This document shows positions 44,710 to 56,600 of a DNA stretch of 60,872 bases, piece by piece. Positions within the stretch are counted from its first letter, which is position 1. Each line of letters opens with the position of its first letter. Location of the stretch: positions 1 to 60,872 of the forward strand of contig NZ_CABFLN010000001.1 of NCBI RefSeq assembly GCF_901873445.1, in the 5' to 3' direction. The position numbers and the translations under genes are program-made. Source of the DNA: Gemella haemolysans (GTDB lineage: Bacteria > Bacillota > Bacilli > Staphylococcales > Gemellaceae). The notes under the pieces are model-generated. The model did no database searches. It was not told where the DNA came from and worked only from the letters and a program-made list of their open reading frames with translations.

Positions 44710-45507
44710 TTATAATACATTAAAATGTTTTAGAGCATGAGTAATTCCATCATCATCTACACTAGTTGTAATGTAATCTGCTATTTCTTTAACATTATCA
44801 CCTGCATTTTCCATTGCTACACCAATTCCAGCATGTTTTAGCATATCTATATCATTTCCACCATCACCAAAAGCCATCGTTTCTTCTAATTTTATACCAA
44901 AGTGAGAAATAATTGCATCAATTCCAGTATTTTTTCCACCATCTTTTGGAATAACATCTGTAAAATGTGTAGTCCAACGAGCTGCTTTTGAATTAGGCAT
45001 ATACGCTAAAAAGTCTTCTTCTTCCTCTTCTGTTACAAAAACATTTAGTTGATATACTTTTTCATTAACAGCCTTATCGTAAGCTGATGGATCTTCTTTA
45101 AATCTTTCTGGATCTCCTAACTCATCTTCTAACCATTTAACCCTCGAGTTTTTCAGATTCATGAAAGCTCCATCTAATAATGCAAAATCACAAGCTATAT
45201 TATTCTCTTTAAAATAAGGAAGAGCACTTTTTATATCCTCTTTTGATAAAATCTTATCATTTAAAACTTCTCCAGATTCTAAATAACAATACTGTCCATT
45301 TATTGTAATATACCCATCAAACTTAAAATCTAACAAATCATTTAAAAATGTCGTATGAAATGGTGCTCTTCCTGTAGCTATAAAAATTTTAATTCCTTTT
45401 TCTTTTAGCTTTCTTAAAGTATTTGCAGTGTTTTCCGGAATAGTTTTAGTTTTAAAACTTCTTATCGTTCCATCAATATCAAAAAAAATCGCTTTTATAT
45501 TCGTCAT
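44710..45507 (-). CDS. Cof-type HAD sugar-phosphatase
   Basis: A 265-aa HAD phosphatase, class IIB (Cof/YidA type). Nucleophile motif FFDIDGTIRSF near 8-18 and the C-terminal FGDGGNDIDML. Substrate not predictable. It lies 2 bp downstream of a LacI-family regulator, so it is probably co-expressed. Confidence 0.9.
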   Translation of the reverse strand: MTNIKAIFFDIDGTIRSFKTKTIPENTANTLRKLKEKGIKIFIATGRAPFHTTFLNDLLDFKFDGYITINGQYCYLESGEVLNDKILSKEDIKSALPYFKENNIACDFALLDGAFMNLKNSRVKWLEDELGDPERFKEDPSAYDKAVNEKVYQLNVFVTEEEEEDFLAYMPNSKAARWTTHFTDVIPKDGGKNTGIDAIISHFGIKLEETMAFGDGGNDIDMLKHAGIGVAMENAGDNVKEIADYITTSVDDDGITHALKHFNVL

Positions 45508-45509
45508 TC

Positions 45510-46514
45510 TTATTCTCCATATTTATTTAAATCAACTACACTATTTCTTGTTTTTAAATCATAACCTATTAATAGTTTCATAGCTGTCTCTTCTTTTTTT
45601 ATAACATTAAGTAACATGCTGACTGTTTGCTTCGCTGCATCTTTTAAATCAAATTTTATAGTTGTTAATGGGGATTTTAATAAAGCAGATGAAGTATAAT
45701 CTCCAAATGCAGCAACTGAATAATTTTCACCAACACTTAAACCTTCTTCTTCAAGAGCCTTCATAGCACCATAAGCTAGATTATCAGTGGCGCAAATTAA
45801 ACAACTGTCATCTTTCAACTTTTCTATATTTTCTTTTACAACATCATATGCTTCTTCCATAGAAAAATTCGTAATTAGGATATTTTTTGGTTTTAAACCA
45901 TATTTCTCTAAAGTCATTATGACCCCTAATTTTCTATAGTATCCTACCGCTATATCATCTTCACTTACTCCTAGATAAGCTATTTTTTTATGTCCACTAG
46001 CTAGCACATAATTAGTTAAATCTCTAGCAGCATTAAAATCATTGTACTCGACACTATATGTATATTCCCCCTCTTGTCCCAACATCACAACCGGAACATC
46101 AATAGACTTTATAGTACTCTCATATGCTTTACTCATAGTTGTCGGTAATAAAATTATCCCATCTACGTTCATTCTTGCTAATTTCTTAATATATTCTAAT
46201 TGTTTATTTTCATCAAAATTAGCATTCATTATTAATGTTTCATAATTATTATCTTTTAACTCTTTATCAAGATATTTTAACGTATTACCACTAACATAAG
46301 AATGTAAACATGGCACTATTACACCGATTATTTTACTATCTGTACTTTTTAACGCTTTAGCAAAAGTATTAGGCGTATAATTGTATTTATCAACTATTTC
46401 TTTAATTCTTTCATGAGTTTCTTTTTTTAAATTCCCACCATTAAAATATCTAGAGACAGTAGTAGTACCTACTCCAGCCATTTTTGCTATATCTACTATT
46501 GTCAATTTCTTCAT
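45510..46514 (-). CDS. LacI-family transcriptional regulator
   Basis: A 334-aa regulator: N-terminal LacI HTH (TIVDIAKMAGVGTTTVSRYF) and hinge, then a periplasmic-binding-like sensor domain (about 60-330). The effector is unknown; the only linked gene is the HAD phosphatase, with no sugar transporter nearby. Confidence 0.92.
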   Translation of the reverse strand: MKKLTIVDIAKMAGVGTTTVSRYFNGGNLKKETHERIKEIVDKYNYTPNTFAKALKSTDSKIIGVIVPCLHSYVSGNTLKYLDKELKDNNYETLIMNANFDENKQLEYIKKLARMNVDGIILLPTTMSKAYESTIKSIDVPVVMLGQEGEYTYSVEYNDFNAARDLTNYVLASGHKKIAYLGVSEDDIAVGYYRKLGVIMTLEKYGLKPKNILITNFSMEEAYDVVKENIEKLKDDSCLICATDNLAYGAMKALEEEGLSVGENYSVAAFGDYTSSALLKSPLTTIKFDLKDAAKQTVSMLLNVIKKEETAMKLLIGYDLKTRNSVVDLNKYGE

Positions 46515-46944
46515 AGATTACCTCCTTAAGTCACAATCTTAATTATAAACGATTAAACAGAATAAATAAAGAATTATATAAGAACAATTTTAGAAAATAT
46601 TTTTTACTATTTTTTTATTATTTTATTGAATAGTTCAACATAAAAATAGAACTCAAAAATACATTAATTAAATTATTCTAATACAATTTAACTAAGAGAA
46701 AATTCTATAATCCTTATACATATTACTATGATAATGGTTATCTTTTCTATAAAAGATATCATATTTCCCATCATTATATCTACAACGTTAAACTGTATCA
46801 TTACAAAGTTAACAGTTTTTGTTAACAGATTCACAAACACTATCAAACAAGCACTGAACAATACAAACATTTTTTTCGAAAAAATTAAACAAAGTCCTTG
46901 AAATCCTTTTCCGAAAGTGGTATAGTTTACTTTGGAGGTATATT
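46515..46944. other. intergenic region between lacI-type and metN
   Basis: 430 bp with no convincing gene. It contains a palindrome TGATAATGGTTATCT at 46729-46743 that resembles Fur-type boxes, a GTTAAC-7 bp-GTTAAC pair near 46808-46826, and the metN promoter. Confidence 0.5.
46898..46926 (+). promoter_or_regulatory. promoter of the second met operon
   Basis: TTGAAA, 17 bp, TATAGT; the start would be near 46933, leaving only about 12 nt before the ATG. No T-box or riboswitch can fit, unlike the first metN-metI. Confidence 0.75.
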
Positions 46945-47679
46945 ATGATAGTTCAATTAAAAAACGTATCAAAACAATATAAAGATGCTAACTTCAAACT
47001 TGAAAATATATCATTTGATATCAATAAGAAAGAAGTTATTGGAATAATCGGTAGAAATGGTACAGGAAAAAGTACTATTTTAAAAATGATTAACGGTATT
47101 GTATCATATGATAGTGGAGATATTTTATATAAAAACTCTTCTATAAAAAATATGGATGCAAGCACCCTTAGAAATACAAGAAAAAATCTAGCCTATATAT
47201 TCCAACACTCTAATCTTATCGATAACAAAACTGTATATTATCATTTAAGTTTAGTATACAAACTAAATAAGGTTTCTGTTGATAAAAAGAAAATAGATGA
47301 TATTCTTGAATTCATGAATATCACAAGACTTAAAAATAGTCTTTGTGGGAGCCTAAGTGGTGGAGAACAACAAAAAGTTGCTATCGCTATGGCACTGTTA
47401 CAAGAACCAGAAGTTCTACTTTGTGATGAAATCAGTTCAGCATTAGATACTAATAGTGAAAAAGAAATATTTGCACTATTAAATAAATTGCGTACAACAA
47501 CTGACATTTCAATAGTTATGATTTCTCATAGCTTATCATTACTTAAGAACTTTTGTGATCGTGTAGTGGTTATTGATGATTCTACAATAAAAGATATTGT
47601 CGTACCTAATAAAAATGCAAAAGACGATTACGACAGTAATTACTATAACTACGTAAAGGAGTTTTTATTAAATGATTGA
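46945..47679 (+). CDS. metN: methionine-type ABC ATPase without NIL domain
   Basis: A 244-aa ATPase: Walker A GRNGTGKST near 36-44, signature LSGGEQQKVAIAMAL, Walker B VLLCDEISSALD. It stops about 90 aa short of the other MetN here and lacks the methionine-sensing NIL domain, so transport may not be feedback-inhibited. Overlaps metI by 8 bp. Confidence 0.88.
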   Translation: MIVQLKNVSKQYKDANFKLENISFDINKKEVIGIIGRNGTGKSTILKMINGIVSYDSGDILYKNSSIKNMDASTLRNTRKNLAYIFQHSNLIDNKTVYYHLSLVYKLNKVSVDKKKIDDILEFMNITRLKNSLCGSLSGGEQQKVAIAMALLQEPEVLLCDEISSALDTNSEKEIFALLNKLRTTTDISIVMISHSLSLLKNFCDRVVVIDDSTIKDIVVPNKNAKDDYDSNYYNYVKEFLLND

Positions 47680-48343
47680 TTTATTTAAAGCCAATTACGA
47701 TGGTATTATGAAAGCATTTTGGGAAACAAACTATATGATGCTTTACTCAATGTTAACAGTATTTTTCATTTCCCTACCATTAGGTATTATGCTTTTTGCT
47801 TTCAGTCGTGATTATTTATTAAAAAATAGAGCAGTTTATGAAGGACTTAGCATTTCTCTTAATGCCCTACGTAGTGTTCCATTTCTAATTTTTGTATTCA
47901 TATTAATCCCTGTAAATAGATTTCTATTTAAAACATCATTTGGGAATATTGCAGCAATTCTGCCTCTTACACTAGTTGGGGTAAGTATCTATGCTCGTTT
48001 CGTTGAACAAGCATTAATTAATGTTCCTAAAAAAATTGTAGATAGAGCTATAAGCATGGGGGCTACAAAAGTTCAAATTATCAGGTATTTCTTATTACCA
48101 GCAACAATGGATAACTTAATCTTATCATTCACCTATACTACTATTAGTTTATTAGCTTATACTACTGTAATGGGTGTAATTGGTGCTGGTGGTCTTGGAG
48201 AATTTGCCTTTAGATATGGATACCAAGAATACAACTATGACTTAATGTATTTAATAGTAATAATATTTATTATTTATGTATTTATTATACAATCAATAGG
48301 TTATGGATTAGCTAAACGTTTTACAAACAAAAAGGAGAAATAA
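47672..48343 (+). CDS. metI: methionine-type ABC permease
   Basis: A 223-aa MetI-type permease with five membrane segments and the loop KKIVDRAISMGATKVQII. AAGGAG 10 nt before the ATG, inside metN. Only distantly similar to the first MetI. Confidence 0.88.
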   Translation: MIDLFKANYDGIMKAFWETNYMMLYSMLTVFFISLPLGIMLFAFSRDYLLKNRAVYEGLSISLNALRSVPFLIFVFILIPVNRFLFKTSFGNIAAILPLTLVGVSIYARFVEQALINVPKKIVDRAISMGATKVQIIRYFLLPATMDNLILSFTYTTISLLAYTTVMGVIGAGGLGEFAFRYGYQEYNYDLMYLIVIIFIIYVFIIQSIGYGLAKRFTNKKEK

Positions 48344-48347
48344 TCTA

Positions 48348-49172
48348 ATGAAGAAAGTATTATCTATTATTGCTAGCCTACTAGCTCTTGTGCTTGTTTT
48401 AACAGCATGTTCTAGTAAAACTAGCGATAAAAAAGAAGATAAAAAAGAAAACAAAACAATTAAAGTTGCTGCACATGTCCCTCCTATGACTGATATGTTA
48501 GAATTAATTAAAGAAGATTTACAAAAAGAAGGGTATACTCTTGAAATTGTAAAAGTATCTGATAATGTTCAAGCTAACGTTGCTTTAGCTAACAAAGAAA
48601 TCGATGCTAACTTCTTCCAACATGAACCATTCATGAAACAGTACAACGAAAAAAATAAAACTAACTTAGTAGCTGTACAAAAAGTTTATAATTCTATTCC
48701 AGCATTCTACTCAAAAGACATCAAAAACATTAAAGATCTTAAAGATGGTGCTGATGTAGCTATCCCATCGGATGCATCTAATATGGCGCGTGCATTAAGA
48801 TTATTAGCACACGGTGGATTAATCACATTAAACGATCCTAACAGTTATAACGTTACTGTAAAAGATATTAAAGACAACCCTAAACATCTTAAATTCACAG
48901 AAGTTGGTCTTTTAAACTTAAGCGATGCATATGCAGAGAAAGATTTAATCTTTAACTATCCATCATATATCGCTAAATTAAACCTAACACCTATGAAAGA
49001 CGGTCTTTTATTAGAAGATAAAGGTGATTTCACATATGCAGGTGTACTTGTTGCTCGTGAAGATAACAAAGATGATGCTAAAGTTCAAGCAGTTAAAAAA
49101 GCTTTAACTAGTGAAAAAATTAAAAACTTCCTAGAAAAAGATTACAACGGAAAAGCCATCGTAGCTTTCTAA
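48348..49172 (+). CDS. metQ: MetQ substrate-binding lipoprotein 1
   Basis: A 274-aa NlpA/MetQ lipoprotein. Signal peptide with lipobox LTAC (Cys21), a lysine-rich linker, then the NlpA domain with VSDNVQANVAL and NFFQHEPFM. Methionine (or its derivatives) is the usual ligand. Confidence 0.92.
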   Translation: MKKVLSIIASLLALVLVLTACSSKTSDKKEDKKENKTIKVAAHVPPMTDMLELIKEDLQKEGYTLEIVKVSDNVQANVALANKEIDANFFQHEPFMKQYNEKNKTNLVAVQKVYNSIPAFYSKDIKNIKDLKDGADVAIPSDASNMARALRLLAHGGLITLNDPNSYNVTVKDIKDNPKHLKFTEVGLLNLSDAYAEKDLIFNYPSYIAKLNLTPMKDGLLLEDKGDFTYAGVLVAREDNKDDAKVQAVKKALTSEKIKNFLEKDYNGKAIVAF

Positions 49173-49269
49173 TTATAAATTTTAACTAATCCAAAATCTA
49201 TATATAATATCAACAACCTTACCTCTAAATAAAAAAATATAAATAATATAAAACAGGAGAAATATAATA

Positions 49270-50100
49270 ATGAAGAAAATAATTTCATTTATCGCTAGTT
49301 TAACAGCATTATTATTAGTTTTAACAGCTTGTTCAAGCAAAACTGAAACTAAAAAAGAAGAGAAGAAAGAACCAGTTACTGTAAAAGTAGCTTCTCACAC
49401 TTCTCCAATGACAGACATGTTAGAAATGATCAAAGAAGATCTTAAAAAAGAAGGTTACAACTTAGAAATCGTTAAAGTTTCTGATAACGTTCAAGCTAAC
49501 GTTGCATTAAACAATAAAGAAGTTGATGCTAACTTCTTCCAACACAGACCATTCATGGAACAATTTAACCAAAAAAATAATGCTCACCTTGTAGCTATTC
49601 AACCAATTTACAACGCTACTGTAGCTTTCTACTCAAAAACTATTAAAGATCTTAAAGATCTTAAACACGGTGCAGATGTAGCTATTCCTTCAGATCCAAC
49701 TAACTTAGCTCGTGCTTTACGATTATTAGATCACGCTAAAGTTATTACTCTTAAAGATCCAAACAGCTTTACAGTAACTGAAGCTGATATCAAAGATAAT
49801 CCAAAACACCTTAAATTTACTAAAGTAAGTTTACTTAACCTAAACGAAGCATACAACGAAAAAGATTTAGTGTTTAACTATCCAACTTACATTTCTAAAT
49901 TAGGATTAACTCCTGATAAAAATGGTCTAGCACTTGAAAAAGCAGATGATTTGACATTCGCTATCTCACTTGTAGCTCGTGAAGACAACAAAGATGATGC
50001 TAAAGTAGTAGCTGTTAAAAAAGCATTAGCAAGCGAAAAAGTTAAAGAGTACATCAACAAAGAACTTAAACCAAAAGGACACGCTACTCCAGCGTTCTAA
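49270..50100 (+). CDS. metQ: MetQ substrate-binding lipoprotein 2
   Basis: A 276-aa paralogue of the preceding MetQ, clearly a tandem duplication (same lipobox LTAC, VSDNVQANVAL, NFFQHRPFM), with scattered changes throughout. AGGAG lies before the ATG. Ligand range may differ (L/D-Met, sulfoxide, dipeptides); not determinable here. A surplus MetQ could also serve the first metN-metI, which has none. Confidence 0.92.
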   Translation: MKKIISFIASLTALLLVLTACSSKTETKKEEKKEPVTVKVASHTSPMTDMLEMIKEDLKKEGYNLEIVKVSDNVQANVALNNKEVDANFFQHRPFMEQFNQKNNAHLVAIQPIYNATVAFYSKTIKDLKDLKHGADVAIPSDPTNLARALRLLDHAKVITLKDPNSFTVTEADIKDNPKHLKFTKVSLLNLNEAYNEKDLVFNYPTYISKLGLTPDKNGLALEKADDLTFAISLVAREDNKDDAKVVAVKKALASEKVKEYINKELKPKGHATPAF

Positions 50101-50145
50101 TATAAAATAAAAATCCAAAAACGTCAATAAAATCTGAAATAGCCC

Positions 50146-50180
50146 AAAAAATTTGAAAAAGTTTTAGAGGGCTATTTATT
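50146..50180 (+). terminator. terminator of the second met operon
   Basis: Stem AAATAGCCC / GGGCTATTT with a long AT loop, followed by ATTAT. Confidence 0.6.
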
Positions 50181-50182
50181 AT

Positions 50183-50553
50183 GACTCTTTGTCAAGTTCA
50201 GAGCATGGGAAAAAATCATGTTAGAAATCTAGGCAGCATTTTGTTGCTTAAATTTTTTCTTACTTTCATTAAGTTTGACATTATTTTTATACTCATAAAC
50301 AAATAATCTAGACATAATTAAAATGCATGGTCTGAAATTACTAAAGCTAGAATACTTTCTTGTATTCAGCTTATTTACACCCTCAGAGATTAATGGGAAA
50401 CTTAGATATTCTAAAGAAGAGTGTTAAGCTATTCTCACTAAAAATAAAGAAATAAGATTAAAACGAAAAAATAGGAAAAAAGCTATACTACTTAATATAT
50501 ATAGCATAGCTTCCTCCTAATTTTCAAAATCAACCGTACTTGACAAAGAACCC
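50183..50553 (+). mobile_element. deleted ISL3-family copy (about 370 bp)
   Basis: Both ends carry related inverted repeats (CTCTTTGTCAAGT at the left; TTCTTTGTCAAGT, read inward, at the right). The interior retains only a non-coding start and the 3' end of the transposase gene (50340-50427), which has a 1-nt insertion and a stop relative to the copy at 60.3 kb. From 50340 to 50553 it matches the reverse complement of 60304-60500. No target duplication seen. Confidence 0.75.
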
Positions 50554-50588
50554 AAATTCGGTGCTGGATTTCTCCATACCCCGAATTT
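50554..50588 (-). terminator. hairpin after the adhesin gene
   Basis: Arms AAATTCGG / CCGAATTT with inner TGGA/TCCA pairing. On the minus strand no T-run follows; the IS copy begins immediately beyond, so it may have cut the terminator. Confidence 0.55.
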
Positions 50589-50646
50589 ATTATGTATTAA
50601 CAAAGAATTATTTGAAAAAATTTAAAATTTATATCTTTTGTATAAT

Positions 50647-53600
50647 TTATTCCTCATCTTCTCTACGTCTTTTAGCAACCACTAATAGACTTCCTAACAT
50701 AGCTAATCCTAATCCTGCTAAACCTGTATTTGTTCCAGATTCACCAGTATTTGCTAATCGTTTTGTAGATTTATTAGCTATTGAATTTTCTTTGTTATCT
50801 GATGATTTTTGTGATTGTGGCTCTCCTTTTTCAGATGTTCTAATCTTCGCTGGTGTTGTTACCACTGGAACTTCTTCTGTTGGTTTACCTGGTTCTGTAA
50901 TCTTAGCTGTTCCTGGAACTTCACCATCTGGTAAGTCACTATTTGGTACTTTACCTTTTCCGTCTTGTCCAATTATTACAGTAATTGTGTTTCCGTTCTT
51001 ACCTGGAATTTCTACCTTAGTTCCTGGTGGGTATGTTGACCCATCTGGTTTCTTAGGTGTTACTGTGACATCCCCTGTATTTGGATCTTGATCTAATTCT
51101 ACTGTTGGTGTCTTACGGGCTGGCGTTGTTACATCTACTGGTTTAGATGGTTTTTTATTCGGTTCTGTTACTATTCCTTTACCTTCTACTTCACCTTTTG
51201 GAAGTTTATCATTTGGAACTGTTCCTGAACCATTATCCCCAATAATAACTTCGATTGGAGTATTATTATCACCTGGAATAACTACTTTAGTTCCTGGTGG
51301 GTATATTGACCCATCTGGTTTCTTAGGTGTTACTACAGCATCTCCATTTGGTTTTCTTGTAATTTCAATCTTACCTGGTTGTTCTGTTCGTAATGCGTTT
51401 GGATCTAATTTTTTCGGTGTTTTCACTTGAACTACTTCTGTTGGTTTACCTGGTTCTGTAATCTTACCTGTTCCTGGTACTTCTCCATCTGGTAAGTCAT
51501 TATTTGGAACTTTACCTTTTCCGTCTTCTCCTATTGTTACAGTGATTGAATTTCCGTTTTTACCTGGGATTTCCACCTTAGTTCCCGGTGGGTATGTTGT
51601 TCCATCCGGTTTCTTAGGTGTTACTGTTACATCTCCAGTCTCAGGGTCCTGATTCAACTCAACTGTTGGTTTCTTACGAGCTGGTGTAATTACATCCACC
51701 GGTTTAGATGGTCTAGCTCCCGGCTCTGTTACTGTTCCTTTTCCTGGAATATCTTGTTTTGGAAGTTTGTCATTCGGAACTGTGCCAAAACCATCTTTCC
51801 CGATTGTCACGACTATTGTTGTACCGTTTTCTCCTGGGATTTTCACCTTAGTTCCTGGTGGATACGGTGTTTCATCTGATTTCTTAGGTGTAACTTTTGC
51901 ATCACCTGTTTTTTCGTCAGTTGTAATTTCAATTTTAGTTGGTTGTTCTGTTGCTGGGCTATTTGGATTGATTTTTTTCGGTGTTTCTACCTTAACATCC
52001 TCTGCTGGTTTTCCTGGTTCTGTAATCTTACCTGTTCCTGGAGTATCTTCATCAGGTAAATCATTATTTGGAACTGTACCTTTTCCATCTTTTCCAATTG
52101 TTACTTCAATAGTTTTCCCATCTCTTCCTGGAATTTCTACCTTAGTATTTTCTGGATATGGTGTTCCATCTGGTTTCTTAGGTGTTACTGTTACATCTCC
52201 AGTATTTGGATTTTGTTCCATTTCCACTGTTGGTGTCTTGCGAGCTGGTGTTGTTACAGCCACTGGTTGTGATGGTTTTTTATTCGGTTCTGTTACTGTT
52301 CCTTTTCCTGATACTTCATATTTTGGAAGTTGGTCATTCGGTACTTCGCCTGAACCATTTTCTCCTATCGTTACTACGATGCTTGTTCCATTTTCTCCTG
52401 GAATTTTCACCTTAGTATCTTTAGGATAGTTTGTTCCATCTGATTTCTTAGGTGTTACAATCGCATCTCCATTTGGTTTTCTTGTAATTTCAATTGTACC
52501 TACTTGTGCTGTTTCTGGTGCATTAGGATCAATTTTTTTCGGTGTTTCTACCTTAATCTCTACCTCTGGTTTGCCATCTTCTTTAATCTTACCTGTTCCT
52601 GGAGTATCTGTTTCTGGTAAATCATTATTAGGAACTTTTCCTGTACCATCTTTTCCAATTGTTACAGTGATTGGATTTCCATTTTTACCTGGAATTTCTA
52701 CCTTCGTTCCTGGTGGATATGTTGTTCCATCTGGTTTTTTCGGTGTTACTGTCACATCTCCAGTTTTTGGATCTTGATCTAATTGCAGTGTTGGCACCTT
52801 TTTAGCTGGTGTTGTAATATCCACTGGTTGCGATGGTTTTTTATTTGGTTCTGTAATGATAGCTGTTCCAGGTACATCTCTTTCTGGTAAATCACCATTT
52901 GCAACTGTTCCTGAACCATTTTTTCCGATTGTTACTTCAATCGTTTTTCCATCTTTTCCTGGAATTTCTACCTTAGTATTTTCCGGATATGGTGTTCCAT
53001 CTATTTTCTTAGGTGTTACTGTCACATCTCCAGTGCTTGGATTTTGAGTCAACTCTACCGTTGGTGTCTTGCGAGCTGGTGTTGTTACGTCTACTGGTTT
53101 TGATGGTTCTTTATTTGGTTCGGTTACTGTTCCTCGACCTATTTCCGCTTCTTTTGGAAGGTTGTCATTTGGTACAGTTCCTGAGCCATTATCTCCTATC
53201 GTTACTACTATTGCTGTTCCATTTTCACCTGGAATTTCTACCTTCGTATCTTTAGGGTACGGTTTCCCGTCTGGTTTTTTCGGTGTAACAATTGCATCCC
53301 CATTTTTCTCACGCGTAATATTTATTTCCACAGGAGTTTGTGTTGTAGCAACTTTTGGATCTGTTCCGTTTTTCTTTTCTTCCTCATCTGAAATTCCATC
53401 ATTATCATCATCTTTATCTGTAACATCTGGATCTCCATCTCCATCTGTATCACGTTGAATAATAACTGGAACTTCTACTCGAATTTCCTCATCACCATTC
53501 TTAACTTTAACTGGAATGTTGACTTTAAGTTCTTCATCACTACCCCAATTAGTTACGCTCGGTGTTCCTGTTAATTTACCATCTTTATCAACACTTAATC

Positions 53601-56600
53601 CATTTACTGGGTTTTCTGTTGTAATTGTTGAACCGTCTTTATTCGGTGTTACAACTTTCGGTAATGTTGAAGGAACTGGTGTCTTCTCTGTAACTTTAGT
53701 TGGATCTGAGACTTTTGCAGTTAGGTTGTTTGCATTTTTCGGATCTGTTCCATTCGCTTTTTCAACTTCATCTGGAATTCCATCGTTATCATCATCTTTA
53801 TCTGTAACATCTGGCTCTCCATCTCCGTCTGTATCACGTTGGATTGTTACTCTTACTGTTACTTCTTTTACTTCCGGTACTTCTTGTTTACCATTTTCTG
53901 TGAATTTTTCTACAACTTTAGTAACTTTAACCGGAATGTCGATAGGGCGTTCTTCTTCATCTTTACCCCAATTATTTACTGTTGGAGTTCCTTCTAGTTC
54001 ACCTTTATCATTGACTTTTAGACCGTTCACTTGTCCTGAACCATCTGGAGTATTTGTTACAATCGTTGAACCTTCTTTATTCGGTGTTACAACTTTTGTT
54101 GGAGTAACTGGAGTTTTCTCCTTCACTTTGTCTGGATTTGTAACTACTACTTCTAATTCATTTGCAGCTTTTGGATCTGTCCCATTTTTATCCTCTACAG
54201 TATCTGGAATTCCATCATTATCATCATCTAGATCCTCAACATCTGGGATTCCATCATTATCTGTATCACGTTGGATTGTAACTGGAACTTTTACTATAGT
54301 TTCTTTATCACCATTTTTGACTTTAACCGGAATTAAGATATTACGTTCTTCTTCATCTTTTTTCCAATTATCTACTGTCGGTGTTCCTTCTAGGTTACCA
54401 TCATTGTTAACTTTTAAGCCATTCACCGATCCATTTGGAGCATCTGTTGTAATTGTTGAATTTGGAATATTTGGTGTTACAACTTTTGTTGGAGTAACTG
54501 GTTTTTTCTCTTTAACTTTTTCAGGTTTCGCAACTGTTGCTGTTAGATTGTCAGGAATTTTTGGATTTGTTCCATTACTCTTCTCTACATCATCTGGAAT
54601 TCCATCATTGTCATCATCTGTATCTAAAACATCTGGTGTTCCATCTCCATCTGTATCACGTTGAATTGTGACTGGAACTGTTACGTCTTTTTCTTCCGTT
54701 ACTTCTTCTTTACCATTTTCAGTGAATTTTTCTACTTTTTTCGTAACTTTAACTGGAATATTGATAGTTTTTTCTTCATCATTGCCCCAATTTTCCACTG
54801 TTGGAGTTCCTGTTAATTTACCTTCTCCATTAACAGTCAGACCGTTCACTTTTCCTGAATTATCTGTTGTAGTAGTTGTAATTGTTGCTCCTTTTTTATT
54901 TGGTGTAACAACTTCTTTTGGAGTGACTTCTTTTTTCTCCATCACTACATTCGGTTTTGTAACTGCTACTGTTAGATCATCAAAAGCTTTTGGATCTGTT
55001 CCATTATTCTTTTCATCTTCATCTGAGATTCCATCGTTATCATCATCTAAATCGTCAACATCCGGAGTTCCATCTCCGTCTGTATCACGTTGAATTGTCA
55101 CTGGAACATATACCGTAGCTTCTTCTTTTTTACCATCTTTTTCTCTCGTAATTTTAACAGGAATGGCGATATTACGTTCCTCTTCTCCGCCAACCCAATC
55201 TTTTACGGTCGGTGTTCCTTCTAATTTACCTTCTCCATTAACGGTTAAACCTTTTTCTGGAGTTGATGGTTCAATTGTTGCATCCGATTTATTCGGTGTT
55301 ACAACTTTTGGTAAAGGTGTCGGTACTGGAGTTTTCTCTTTCACTTTAGCTGGAGCTGTAACGATCCCTGTCAGACCATTCGCTACTTTTGGATCTGTTC
55401 CATTTCTCTTTTCATCTTCATCTGAAATTCCATCGTTGTCATCATCTGGGTCTGTCACATCTGGTGTTCCATCGCCATCTGTATCACGTTGGATTTTAAC
55501 CGGTACACTTACGTTAACTTCTTCCGAATCCTTCTTAACTTTTACTGGGATAGTAATATCACGTTCTTCTTCACCTTCACCCCATTTACCTACTGTTGGT
55601 CTTCCTGTTAATTTACCATTGTTATCAACTCTCAAGCCATTTACTTCAGCTGGTGTTTCTATCGTTGAGTTTTCTTTATTTGGTTTTACTACTTCTGGTA
55701 TATCAACATCTGTATTCTCAGTAACGGTAGATGGTTTCACTACTCCTGTTAGACCATATGTTGTTTTATTTCCTGGTGTGTCAGGAGTTTTCGGATCTGT
55801 TCCATTTTTCTTTTCTTCCTCATCCGTAATTCCATCATTATCGTCATCTGGATCTGTAGTGTCTGGTTTCCCATCGCCATCTGTATCACGTAGAATTGTA
55901 ACTGGTACGCTTACTGTGATTTCTTCAGTTCCATTTGTAACTTTTACCGGAATTGTGATAGCACGTTTTTCTTCGTCTTTGCCCCAAATTTCTACTTTTG
56001 GTATTCCTGTTAAGTTCCCGTCATTACCAACTCTTAATCCATTCACTTCATCTGGTGTTGCAATCGTTGAACCCTTTTTATTTGGTGTGACAACTTTTTT
56101 AGAGTCAACTGCACGTTTCTCCAAAACTTCATTTGGTTTCGTAACTTCTGCTGTTAAATTCATAGGTACACTAATATTCACACTAACATGATCTCTTGTT
56201 TTGTCTGGATATTCTACCACAACAATTGCAGAAACAGTTTGCCCGCCTTTGCTTGTATCCGGTGTAGTTAACCAAGTATATTTTGTTCCTTGCGGAAGGT
56301 CTTGTTTATTTCCTATACTGTCTGCCGCATCAGGTTTTGAATTTTTAGGAACTGTTCGATTTATTCCTACTGGGTTATACTTGTCATTTTGCCCTTTGAC
56401 TACAATTTCAATAATTTTTTCAGCCTTATTATCATTTTTATCATAAGCTTTAATCGTTACTTTTGCAGTTCCAGGTGTTCCAGTTGGAGTTCCTACGATT
56501 TGACCATCTTCGAATCTTAATCCATCTGGTAAGCCTGTTACTTCGATTGGAGTATTTTCACGCATTCCAACTCCGCCATCGTTATCTTTAGCTGTTACTG

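Noticed and set aside
46688..46870. 60-aa hydrophobic minus-strand ORF
   Set aside because: AT-rich, no ribosome site at a usable distance, no promoter pointing into it.
50172..50596. TTTATTAT as an IS target duplication
   Set aside because: Copies occur near 50173 and 50586, but the second lies 33 bp beyond the IS end defined by comparison with the 60-kb copy and past the adhesin hairpin.
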